A stretch of 64,000 bases of DNA, from positions 108,422 through 172,421 of the forward strand of contig NW_027183617.1 of the NCBI RefSeq assembly GCF_041296385.1, given 5' to 3'. This stretch comes from Aphelocoma coerulescens (taxonomy: Eukaryota; Chordata; Aves; Passeriformes; Corvidae). Shown here one piece after another: positions 35,746 to 45,454 of the stretch; the first letter of the stretch is position 1, and every line of letters begins with the position of its first letter. The position numbers and the translations under genes are program-made. The notes beneath the pieces are model-generated. The model saw only the letters and a list, made by a program, of their open reading frames with translations, searched no databases and was not told where the DNA came from.

Positions 35746-36677
35746 ATGTCCAACAGCAGCTCCATCAGGCACTTCCTCCTGCTGGCATTGGCAGACACGC
35801 GGCAGCTGCAGCTCCTGCACTTCTGCCTCTTCCTGGGCATCTCCCTGGCTGCCCTCCTGGCCAACGGCCTCATCATCAGTGCCGGAGCCTGCGGCCAGCA
35901 CCTGCCCAGCCCCGTGTTCTTCTTCCTGCTCAGCCTGGCCCTCAGCGACCTGGGCTCCATCTGCACCACTGTCCCCAAGGCCATGCACAATTCCCTCTGG
36001 GCACCAGGCACCTCTCCTACTCAGCATGTGCTGCTCAGGTGTTTTTCTTTCTGTTCTTCATCTCAGCAGAGTATTCCCTCCTCCTCATCATGTGCTACGA
36101 CCGCTACGTGTCCATCTGCAAAGCCCTGCACTACGGGGCCCTCCTGGGCAGCAGAGCTTGTGCCCACATGGCAGCAGCTGCCTGGGCCAGTGCCTTTCTC
36201 TACACTCTCATGCACATGGCCAATACATTTCCCTTGCCCCTGTGCCAGGGCAATGGCCTGGGCCACTTCTTCTGGGAAATCCCACACATCCTCAAGCTCT
36301 CCTGCTCCAAATCCTACCTCAGGGAACTTGGGCTCATCGCTGTCAGTGTCTGTTTGGTATTTGGCTGTTTTGTGTTCATTGTTTTCTCCTATGTGCAGAT
36401 CTTCAGGGCCGTGCTGAAGATCCCCTCTGAGCAGGGCCGGCACAAAGCCTTTTCCACGTGCCTCCCTCACCTGGCCATGCTCTCTCTGTTCCTCAGCACT
36501 GTTATATTTTCCTACCTGAAGCCCCCCTCCATCTCCTCCCCATCCCTGGATGTGGCAGTGTCAGTTCTGTACTCGGTGCTGCCTCCAGCCCTGAACCCCC
36601 TCATCTACAGCCTGAGGAAGCAGGAGCTCAGGGATGCCCTGAGGAAAAGGATCACGGCCGGTTTTCAGCAGCAATAA
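35746..36677 (+). pseudogene. olfactory receptor, family 14-like, one frameshift
   Basis: A seven-transmembrane odorant GPCR for the olfactory neuron membrane, intronless as usual. The start MSNSSSIRHFLLLALADTR carries the N-terminal N-X-S glycosylation site. TM1 has LLANGLIIS where the family has GN. TM2 has FFFLLSLALSDLG. At the end of TM3, MCYDRYVSICKALHY is the DRY-type motif. TM6 shows HKAFSTCLPHLA and TM7 PPALNPLIYSLRKQE. About 310 codons is full length. The frame changes near 36,000, just after MHNSLW: the downstream frame continues with RHLSYSACAAQVFF, which fits loss of a single base. This is either a young pseudogene, a polymorphic null or a sequencing error. The stop codon TAA lies within AATAAA at 36,674-36,679. 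Confidence 0.88.
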
Positions 36678-38596
36678 ACTCTCATTCTCCTGCAGAGCTG
36701 CTCTGATGTGACTCATTAATGCCCACTCTGTGTCCTGTGTTTGTTGCTGCTGACACAGGTGTTACGCTGCTGTGAATTTGTTCACACAAAAATCTTTGTC
36801 TGTTCCATTTTTAATTTGGTATTTGCCTTTCCAGTGTGACCCAGAGACTGTAGAAACGGGGAGCTGCACTACAGTATGTGTGTGCTGGAACAAAAGAAAG
36901 AAGCCTGTGTTGTCTTGTTTCCCTGACATCTTTCCTCCCTGACTTCTCTGGAGCTGCAGGGTCGGTGCCTCTGGGCAGAGCTGGGGGAGAAAAGAGTCCC
37001 AGCAGGAGAGCACTGCCAGGGAGCCCCAGGACTTCTCCTCCGTAACTCCTCTTCCTTCCCTTCCACACTCCCCTGCAGAGCCCCTGTGTTGGTTTCAGGC
37101 CTCAGGGCTCTGTCAGCTGGGTCCCAGTCCTGCTGTGTGACTGCCCAGGGACTGCAGGCAGGGACAGGCCGTGGGCACTGCTGGGACAGAGCTGGGCTCT
37201 GCAGCAGCATTTCCATCATGCGAGGGCATCTCCCCAGTGCAGGGCCTGAAAGCTTCAATCTCCTTCCCAATTTTGTCTCCAGGATGTGCCCAACGCAGCA
37301 CCCTGGAGAGGAAACCAGCCCTGAGCAGCAAAGGGTGGCAGTGCTCAGGGTGGGGGCACCCAGCAGTGCCCTGGCAAAGCCAGCGCCGCTGCCAGCAGGG
37401 GCCTCTCTGCCCAGCTCACAGAGGTTGTTCTTCCCTCCATGGAGGGACATCCAGGGACCGGGTCAGGGCTCCGTGTTTGCAGTGCACAGACAAGACACAG
37501 CCCTGAACACCCTGTGTGGGGGGGGGGACATAAACCCAGCGAGCACAAACACCTTCAGCTGTTCCTGGAGTTCCCAGAGAGTGCCGTCCCCTGGGAACCC
37601 CCTGGATGCGGGGCTGGGATGAGCTCCTGTGCACAGAGCTCCCCGTGCCCATCCCTGCGGCCGTGGGGCACCTCGGGCAGGGGCAGGGCAGGGTGACACC
37701 CGCAGGGCTGAGCTCCCTGCCAGGCTCTGGCAGCGGCAGCAGAGCCCAGGGAGCCCCTGCCCGTGCTGCAATGAACTGTCTGTGAGCGTGCCAGGGAAGG
37801 ACTCGTGTCCCTGAGCAGCCCTGGGGCTGTGAGCAGGGCATGAGCCCAGCTCAGGGGTGGGCACCCGACAGAGCCCTGACGCTTCTGGGTGTGCCCATAA
37901 GAGAAGGCTTGGGCAAGGTGACCGTGGTAAAACCTCTCTGTCCATCAAGTGACAACCAAGTGTCTCTGGCACTGTCCCTCCCCAGCCAGGCACCGGGAGA
38001 AAATAAGCTGAGAAAACTGTGAGTCACCATGAAGAGAGATTAATGGTTAGGGAAAGGAAGTAAAGAGCAAAGGCCAAATGCAGAAGCAAAGAAACCACAG
38101 GGAGGCAAGAATTCAGTGCATGGAGTGGCTGCCTTGGAAGACAAATGGATCAATATAGAAAATCCAGACACCCTCTCGCCCCCTTCCTTTCCCCCAGTCC
38201 ATTGCTGACCCTGACGTCCCATGGAATGGGAGATCCCTTGGGTCAGTCCAGCCCAGCTGTCCCCTCCCTGTGCCCTTGGGAACACTTGCCCACCCCCAGC
38301 CCATGGTTTGGGGGGGCTGCAGAGACGCCTCATGCGGGGCCAGCCCTGCTCAGGGACAGCCAAAGCCTTGGGCTGGGACCAAGCCCGCTGCAGCCACAAG
38401 TGGCAAGCACAGCAGCCCAGGGGCTGCTCTGGACAAAGGCAACTCCAGCCCAGCCACAGCCTGGCCAAGGGGGCTCAGGGGGCTCTTCCCACCTCTGTCA
38501 TTCCATGAATCTTCTCCCTGCAGAGCTCTGTGGAGACACAAGTGACAGAGAGGCAGAAGCAGAGCTATAAAATGCACCAGTACAAACACAGCAGCT
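36678..38596. other. 3' flank of the olfactory receptor; unassigned
   Basis: Contains AATAAA immediately at the OR stop and then mixed GC-rich sequence. No further receptor, exon or element recognised. A G-run occurs at 37,518-37,528. Confidence 0.4.
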
Positions 38597-38755
38597 CCTG
38601 TGAGGAATGAACCCTCCCAGGGCAGCGCTGGGGCAGGAGAAGCACCCAGAGGGAGGATGAGCTCAGGGCATGTGTGTGTGTCCAAGGCACAGAGGGTGAG
38701 GCTGGGCAGAGGTCAGGGCAGGGCTGGCAATGGCAGCGCAGAGCTGAGGGCAGCG
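38597..38755 (-). repeat. dispersed repeat, arm 2 (inverted partner at 22.5 kb)
   Basis: Reverse complement of 22,465-22,625 with minor indels; the shared text includes GGAGGATGAGCTCAGGGCAT. The 37-bp-motif cluster follows immediately. Confidence 0.75.
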
Positions 38756-39023
38756 AGATTGTCCATTGGGACACGACGCAGCCTCATGGAACTCAGCAGG
38801 CCCCTGTGCCAACATGGAATCTCATGGAAACACGGCTCCACTGACAAGGCGGGGCCTCAGAGGACGCAGGTGCCACTGGGCCATTGCCAGCTCCTGTGGA
38901 ATCCAGCGTCCATAGTGACAGCTGACAGCGCAGCCTCAGGGCTACATGGGGACCATTGTGACAATCTCATGGAACCAAGGGTCACTTGTGACAGAGAGGG
39001 GCCACATGGAACACAAGGGCCAC
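38756..39023 (+). repeat. degenerate 37-bp minisatellite cluster 3
   Basis: Poorly preserved copies of the CCATTGTGACA / CATGGAACCAAGGG motif, clearest at 38,935-39,020. It is cut off by the LTR end at 39,024. Confidence 0.7.
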
Positions 39024-39870
39024 TGTCGTGGTTTGACACTGTCTCAAATATCAGGTAGCCATGAAAATCATCACGAAGGGCTCATGAGTTGAGATAAGGA
39101 TTGGGAGAAAAACATTCTAAGTTCAAAACAGGCTCAAACTTAAAGGCATAAAGTAAATTTATTATTAACGGAGTAGGATAATGAGGAAGAAAATAAGCCT
39201 TTCAAACACCTTTTTTCCTCTCCATCCCCTCCCTCTTTCCCTCCGACAGCGCAGGGAGACAGGGCCTGGGAGTGTTCAAGCCAGTTCATCACTCGAGATC
39301 TTTCTTCAGTTCCCTCAGGGAGGGGAGTCTCTTTCTTCTGCTCTGCCATGGGCTCCTTCCCACAGGAGACAGTTCTCTGTGCACTTCTCCAGCGCGTTTC
39401 TAATTTCACGAGTATCAATCCCTCCCAGCCTGCTGTAACGTGAGTCCCTCCCACGGGCAAAACGGTCTTCCCAAAACTGCAGGTGTGGTCATTAGTCCAT
39501 GGGGTGTAGTCTTTTAAGGATCAGCTGCTTCAGTTCGGAAGCAAGAGCCCTCTTTCTCTATCTCTGGAAGCAGGAGCCCTCTCTCCCTGTTCAGGTCTCC
39601 CCCTGGATTACAGCTTTTGTAGCACCCAGCCGCTCCGCTGTGAGCACCTTTTCCCACGGGCTGGGAGTGGATCTCTGCATCCCCCCGTGGACTTCATGGA
39701 TCCCAGGGAGACAGTTTGTTTTATCCCAGTCCTCAGCACGGCTTGCAGAGAAAATCTCGACTCCGACGCTGGGAGCATCTCCTGCCCCTCTTTCTTTCCA
39801 CTGACCTTGGTGCCGTCAAGTTGTCTTTCTCTACATGTCCTCACTCCCTCCTCTTTCTACAACTAGGAGG
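39024..39870 (-). mobile_element. ERV LTR, minus orientation
   Basis: Begins on the plus strand with TGTCGTGGTTTGACAC, which resembles the inverted terminus of avian ERVL LTRs. The minus-strand polyadenylation signal (TTTATT at 39,158-39,163) lies about 135 bp inside, the right place for a 3' end on the minus strand. The far edge near 39,870 is estimated from where LTR-like composition ends. Confidence 0.5.
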
Positions 39871-39989
39871 AAAAAACTGCTGCTTGTAAATGATGTGTAA
39901 ACATGTTAAGAATAACCTTTCTATGCAGATATTAACTAGTTAACATTATAACTGGGGTCAAAGTAACAAGATGCTAATATAGCTTGAGT

Positions 39990-40560
39990 TATAATGAAAA
40001 GCGGACAGAACTCCACTACTAAATAAGTAGTAAAGTAGGTGGGTATGCTTTATTCCAGCGCTGGGACGCACGGGGGATCGCTCCTCCAAAATCACGCGTG
40101 CCGACAGCTGCATTCAGCTCGGTATTTACTGGGTTACAAGTTCCATATTCATTAAGTTTCCTAACAAACTTATACATATTCATCACCTAGCCCCGCCCAG
40201 CCTCGCTTGGTTTTATTGTGAACTCAAAAGTCATTTACATCCGCGTAGCGCTTGTGCAGTGTTGTTTGGTGGTTGTGGTAGGGGTCTTCCGAGGGTCTTT
40301 TGATGAAGTCAGGGGGAGTCTTCCTCGTCTGAACTTTTCACCTTTCTCTCCTGCGCATGCTCTTTTATACCTTTGGCCTGGGTTTAAGCTTTGGCACTGG
40401 TTTGAGCTAGTTTTGAGATGAGGCAGGATGTCTGTCTGAGACTCCCGCTGGTCTTATCAGCGGTCTCCTATCTTTTCTTCCTGCTCTGCTATGCTGACCA
40501 AGCTAGATGCATTGCTCCTGACAAACAAATTCTTCTGCTCCCCATCCCCCTGATTCACTG
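39990..40560 (-). mobile_element. second ERV LTR, minus orientation
   Basis: On the minus strand a TATAAAA box (40,363-40,369) precedes by about 310 bp an AATAAA (40,049-40,054), followed by the short U5-like end toward 39,990. This is the U3-R-U5 arrangement of an LTR promoter. It sits directly against the MHC class II fragment, which lacks its 5' exons. Family and exact edges not determined. Confidence 0.55.
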
Positions 40561-40689
40561 GTCCCAGTGTATCCTGGTGTCCCATTCTCTCCCAGTTCAT
40601 CCCATTCTGTCCCAGTCCTTTCCGGTCCCTTCCCGACAGCCACCGCCGTTTCCTGTATCTGTGTTCCCCTCCCCCCCCAAGGCTGCCCC

Positions 40690-40889
40690 CCCACCCCCCA
40701 AGATGCTGACGGGGATCGGGGGCTTCGTGTTGGCCTTCGTCTTCCTGGCGCTGGGGCTCGGCTTCTACCTGCACAAGCAGGTGATGGGAGGGGCCCGGGG
40801 GTCGCGTCCCCCCTCTCCTGGAGCTCTGTGCTCCCCCGGGGCCCCCCAGCCCGGTGTCACCCCCTTTGCTCTGCCCACAGAGCTCCTGA
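40690..40889 (+). pseudogene. MHC class II beta chain, terminal exons only
   Basis: The transmembrane exon reads KMLTGIGGFVLAFVFLALGL followed by GFYLHKQ (40,700-40,780) and ends at a GTGATG donor. After about 100 bp a pyrimidine-rich acceptor CTCTGCCCACAG (ending 40,880) leads to AGC TCC TGA, giving a cytoplasmic tail that stops with SS. This intron phase, membrane segment and very short last exon are typical of bird class II beta genes, whose product presents peptides to CD4 T cells. No signal peptide, beta-1 or beta-2 exon precedes it; instead there is C-rich sequence and then the LTR. It is therefore a 5'-truncated relic unless the missing exons lie beyond the LTR, where I see none. Confidence 0.8.
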
Positions 40890-41348
40890 GCCGCCGGTGG
40901 CCGCAGCCCCTCCCCGTGGCCTCGGGCCCGGCCAGGACCCCCCGCTCCATCCCCGCGCTGATTTTGGGGGTCGTGTGTCCCCCCCAGCCCCGCTGTCACT
41001 CTGCCCCTGCCCGGCTGCTCCCAGTGTTTCCAGGAAGGCTTCCCAGTTCGCCCCGGTCCCGTTTATTGGGAAACAGTGGGAAGGGACTTTGGGGGATCCC
41101 GCGGGGGGACCGAGAGTGGAGGGGGCAGAACCGGCCCCAGGATGGATCGAGAATGGGGACCCCCGTGTGTCACCCCTGTGTCACCCCCCCCCCGGGGGGC
41201 CCTTGGGAGGCACCTGAACCCCAAATCGGCACCCAGCGAACCCCAAAGGCGCAGAGACCCCCCCCTAAGCCGCCCCACAGCCCCCAACGACCAACCAAAA
41301 TCCCCCGCGAGTATCAGATAATCAGAGAAGGCGTTGAACAACCTTCAG
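40890..41348. other. GC-rich spacer between MHC relic and X/Y module
   Basis: Probably contains the 3' UTR of the class II relic. No first exon with a convincing signal peptide is visible on the minus strand downstream of the X/Y module. Confidence 0.4.
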
Positions 41349-41390
41349 CCAATCAGAGCGCGCGGCGCTGGTGACTCACCAGTTGCCAGG
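41349..41390 (-). promoter_or_regulatory. MHC class II-type X box / Y box module
   Basis: On the minus strand, CCTGGCAACTGGTGAGTCACC (read 41,390 to 41,370) matches the X1 box consensus CCTAGCAACAGATGA with an X2-like TGAGTCA. It is followed after about 13 bp by CTGATTGGCT (41,356-41,347), a perfect Y box. These are the RFX, CREB/AP-1 and NF-Y sites through which CIITA drives class II genes. The order predicts transcription toward lower coordinates, opposite to the class II beta relic. Which gene it served is unclear. Confidence 0.65.
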
Positions 41391-41954
41391 CAGACCCGCA
41401 GCGCTCAGCGCTCCCCACCCGGACCCCGCCTGCGCCCCCCCTCGCTCCCAGCGCCCCCCGCCAGGGGAATTTGAGGAGGGGGCGCGTGGGGGGCGCCCAG
41501 GCCGGGCCCAGAGCCCAGCGCTGCCCCAGCCCGACCTCTCCCGGCTCCATCCCGGCTCCTCCCGCGGGATGCGACCGCGCTGGGAAAACGGGGGGCCAAG
41601 GGTGGGCGCTGGGCCCGGGGGGAGCAGGAGAAAGGATGGGAGAGGAGGAGAAGGAGAAGGAGAAGGAGGCACCTTTTAATGATATTTTACTGAGTCTCAT
41701 TTTTTAGAGACCGGGATCAATACTCCCCAGCCGTCAGGGCGAGTCCCTCAGGGCTGCGGGGCCCTGCTGCCGGCTCACCCCGTGCCAGCCCAGCGCCAGC
41801 GCTCAGCGGGGCTTTGGCTTCCCGTGCCCTTTCCCGTGTCCCCAGCCCAGCGTCACCACCCCCGTGTCCCTAGGTCGTGCCCCACCCCTGCCCCCCTCCC
41901 CCTTTGTCGAGACACGGAGGATGAGAATTTCCCCACCATCCACCCCAAGAGTTC
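41391..41954. other. GC-rich sequence with purine tract; no gene
   Basis: Includes a (GGAGAA)n-like purine run at 41,640-41,668. Nothing else recognised. Confidence 0.4.
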
Positions 41955-42195
41955 CCCCGAGCCCATTTCCTCTCGTGCTTTCCCTTGGCAGCAGAGCCCC
42001 ACCCCTCCTGGCTGCCCCCTCCTGTCAGGGACTTGGAGAGAGCCAGGTCCCCCCTGAGCCTCCTTTCCTCCAGGCTCAGCCCCCTCAGATCCCTCAGCTG
42101 CCCCTCAGAAGTCCTCCAGAGCCTTCCCCAGCTCCATTCCCATCTCTGGACGTGCTCCAGCCCCTCCATGTCTTTCTTGCACTTTGAAGCCCAAT
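41955..42195 (-). mobile_element. CR1 LINE 3' fragment
   Basis: The plus strand reads as the reverse complement of a CR1 3' region: CCTGAGCCTCCTTTCCTCCAG, then CCCTCAGCTGCCCCTCAGAAG, then CGTGCTCCAGCCCCTCCATG and TCTTTCTTGCACTTTG. CR1 is the dominant LINE of bird genomes. The copy is short and old, and it lies just upstream of the PIM1-like promoter region. Confidence 0.8.
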
Positions 42196-42296
42196 CGCTG
42201 CCCTGTCGCTGCAGGTGCCAAAACCCCAGGGAGACTCCTTGGAAATGGGGGTAGAGAGGAGCCCTTCAAAGGGAAACGTGTGCAAAACTGCTCCCA

Positions 42297-43240
42297 ATGG
42301 CCGAGCGGGTTTGGTGTGGCTGCGGGAGGAAGAGATGCTCCGGGACTCCGCCTCGGCCCCGGAGCGGAGCGGCCCGTGCTGCCCCGGGGCGCGCGGGGCT
42401 CGGCCGTGGGGCGCGCGGGGGGGAACGGACACACGGGCACCGGACACACGGACACGCGGACAAACGCTCCCAGCGCTTCAGCGGCAGCAGCGGCAGCAGC
42501 GGCAGCAGCGGCAGCAGCGGCAGCAGCGGCAGCAGCGGCAGCAGCACAAAAGCAGCGAGTCCACGAACCCTCTGCGTCCCTTCTCCTGCTCCTCCTCTCC
42601 CTCTCCCAGTGTCTCGCACCCTCTCCCGCTCTCCCTTTCGTTCCCCAACCCCCCCTCCCGCGGCCTCCCTCTCCCCAGGCCCGGCCGGGCCATGCCCCCG
42701 GCCCCGGGCGGGGCTGCCCCCTCCCCGCCCCCGGGCGTCCCGCCGCGGTCCCGCCTCCGCCCGGCTCTCGCCGTCCTGGCTGTGGCGCTGCTGGGCGGGC
42801 ATCAGTGCCTGGCTCCTGGGCAGCATCGCCAGCCCCTGGCTCCGGCTGGCCCGACCCCTACCCCGGCCCCGGCCCCGGCCCCGGTCCCGGCCTCGGCTCC
42901 TCCCGGGGCCCGCCGGGGACACAGGCGGCGCGGCCGCTCCCGCCGCCTCCGCAGCGTCTTCCCCGCTCCGAGCTCCGCCGCTCTTGAGCGCGGCCGCCGG
43001 CCCCGAGCCGCCGGTGGCCCCTCCAAAAGAGCCCCCATGTGGGGATGGCCGGCCCGGGGCGGTTGAGCGGCGCTCGGGGGCCGTTCCTGGCCCCGGGCCG
43101 AGCGCTGACGGCCGCGTCTCGCGGGCACGGAAGGCGCAGCAGGGCCTGAAGGAGCGCTACCGGCTGGGTTCGCTGCTGGGGCGCGGCGGCTTCGGCAGCG
43201 TCTTCGCGGCCACGCGGCTCTCGGACGGCGCCCCGGTGAG
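42297..43240 (+). promoter_or_regulatory. CpG island covering the PIM1-like promoter and exon 1
   Basis: Very high GC with dense CpG and repeated CCCCGGCC runs through exon 1. It contains the 9-bp repeat at 42,479-42,546. No TATA box is obvious, as is usual for island promoters. Confidence 0.6.
42479..42546. repeat. (AGCGGCAGC)n 9-bp repeat
   Basis: About seven copies of AGCGGCAGC. In the kinase frame it would encode Ser-Gly-Ser repeats if translation started at 42,297. More likely it is 5' UTR or promoter sequence. Confidence 0.95.
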
Positions 43241-45182
43241 TGGCGGGGCCGGCGGCGGGCGCAGGAGGCGGGGGGCAAAGGAGGAGGAGAAGGAGCATGG
43301 GGCTGGGCACGGCGGGCGGCGAGCTCAGCCCGCTGCTCCCCTTGCCTTGCAGGTGGCCATCAAACGGGTGCCGCGGAACCGCATCGGCCATTGGGGCGAG
43401 CTGGTGAGTGAGCGAGGGGCAGCGGGAGAAGCCGGGGCGCGACGGGCGGGGATGAGCCGAGGCCCGGCAGGGTGGAAGCCGCCAGAACACTTCGAGGGAG
43501 AGCGGCCGTGGGGCCAGCGGAGCGCGCAGAGCGTCCCCGGCTGGCTGAGGGCTTCCCGAGCCCCGGCACGGCATCAGCTCCGCTGACAGCACCGTGCTCC
43601 TCCCACAGCCCGACGGCACCCGAGCACCACTGGAGATCGTGCTGCTGGACAAGGTGTCCGCTGGCTTCCCTGGCATCGTCCAGCTCCACGAGTGGCTGGA
43701 GCTCCCCAACAACGTGGTGATGGTGCTGGAGCGCCCGGAGCGGTCTCAGGACCTCCTTCACTTCATTTGGGCACGGGGCTTCCTGTGCGAGGAGGTGGCG
43801 CGGCACCTGTTCCGCCAGGTGCTGGAGGCCGTGCGGCACTGCACCAGCTGCGGGGTCCTGCACCGGGACATCAAACCGGAGAACATCCTGGTTGACCTGG
43901 CAACCGGGCAGGCCAAACTCATCGACTTTGGCTGTGGCACCTACCTGCAAGCCGCAGCCTACACCAGCTTTGCAGGTGAGCCCACGCAGGGGGAGGCTCC
44001 TGGTAGCGGCATCTCACAGCCCAACATCTCACGGCCCAACATCTCACAGCCCAAAGCCAGCTGTGGCAGGGGGGATTCTCCCTTTTGCTGCCAGTCATGG
44101 CAGCCGGAGTCTTCAGCTGAGCTGCTTTTGAGCGGCGCTGGCTGAAGGGCTATTTTCCAGCCTTGCTGGCAGCCTTTCGCCAGCCACTCTGCCCAGGACT
44201 GGCGCTGGGGCTGGGGCAGCCAGCGTCACAGAAACACCCGTGGGTGGGAGTAGCAGAGAGGGGGGCCCAGAACCTGTGCTCCAGCCCGTTTGGTGTGCAG
44301 GCGAGACAGGGCTCGGACTGCTCTGCTGCCCGTGCTTGCCTTGGCTTAAGAATGGTTTCTGGGGCAGTGCAGGCAGGGAGGATGAAAGCGTGGTTTTTCC
44401 CCAGCACCAAGTGGGTTTTTCCTTTGCATGGAATGCTCGGGCCTTGCCAGGGCTTCCGCTGCCCTCTTGCGACACCAGCGGCTTCTTTTCCAACCCCCAG
44501 TTTGTACGCAAGTCCCAGGTGCTGGCAAGAGGGCAGCGGGTCACGCCGCGTGCCGCTGCTGCGGCCCCCGCATGCCCAGGGATGCTGGGGCGAGGCTCTG
44601 GGAGCAGGCAGCGTCCCCCTGAAGAACTCCACCTCTATTCCATAGGAATACCGTCCTACAGCCCCCCGGAATGGACCCTGTTAGGCTGGTACCACGGCGA
44701 GGCAGCGACCGTCTGGTCCCTGGGCATCGTGCTGCACCAGATGGTCTGCGGGGAGCACCCTTTCAGGAGGGGCTGGCACAGCACCTGGGGCCGGCTCTCG
44801 CTCCCACGACGGCTCTCTCCAGGTGGATCCTCGTCTCTGCAGCACGGGGGGAATAGCAGTGCTGGGAGACAGCAGCGGGCTCAGGAGCATCCCGCACTGG
44901 CAGCTGCTGAGCAGGTGGCAATGTCCTGCTCTCCTGCTCTCCAAAAGAAAGAATTGATGGCAAAGTTTAGGCACAGCCCTGAGCACATGCAGCACGGCCT
45001 GGCCATGGCAAGAGTGGGGCAAAGCGGACAGGAGCCTTCTGCAACTGACTGGCGCTTTCTGCTTTCTCTCTGCAGAGTGCCAGGATCTCATCCGATGGTG
45101 TTTAACCGTGCTCTCCTCGGAAAGGCCCTCATTAGAAGACCTGTCCTGTGATCCTTGGATGCAGGATATTCACATGCCATAG
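42692..45182 (+). CDS. PIM1-like serine/threonine kinase, five exons
   Basis: A constitutively active-type PIM kinase that phosphorylates basic-motif substrates in survival and growth signalling. Exons: 1 to 43,235; 2 at 43,353-43,403; 3 at 43,609-43,975; 4 at 44,646-44,822; 5 at 45,076-45,182, all with GT/AG borders and matching phases. Exon 1 ends with [20 protein letters not shown] (glycine loop); exon 2 has [10 protein letters not shown] (ATP lysine); exon 3 has the hinge ERPE, the catalytic loop HRDIKPEN and IDFGCGTYL; exon 4 has YSPPEW and [18 protein letters not shown]; exon 5 ends [13 protein letters not shown]. Catalytic residues are all present. The start is uncertain: the ATG at 42,692 ([10 protein letters not shown]) is out of frame with the kinase by one base, and the only in-frame ATG is at 42,297. 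Either the GC-rich exon 1 carries a frameshift or error, or the start differs. PIM1-like genes are a known songbird expansion. Confidence 0.88.
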
Positions 45183-45454
45183 GAGAAGGGAGAGAGCCAC
45201 GTGCACGCTTTGACCCAGGGAGCCGGTAAGTTCCAGCTGCACACGCGCCTTGGCAGGAAGCAGCAAAGAAAGGCAGAGATTTTGTCCTGCCTGAATCGCT
45301 GCGCAGGGCTCCTCAGCTGGGCACGCGCAGCCCTGCTGCTGGAGCTGAGCTGCTCTTCCCAGCACTGGTGGCCCCCATGCCAGCTGCTTTTGCTTGTTCT
45401 GCTTCAGCGACAGCCGGGGCCCTGGGCAGAGCACTGACAGCCTGCTCCAGCCCC

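Noticed and set aside
42184..42987. 267-codon open frame overlapping PIM exon 1 in another phase
   Set aside because: A GC-rich shadow frame; the kinase motifs are in the frame that continues to 43,235 and on into exon 2.
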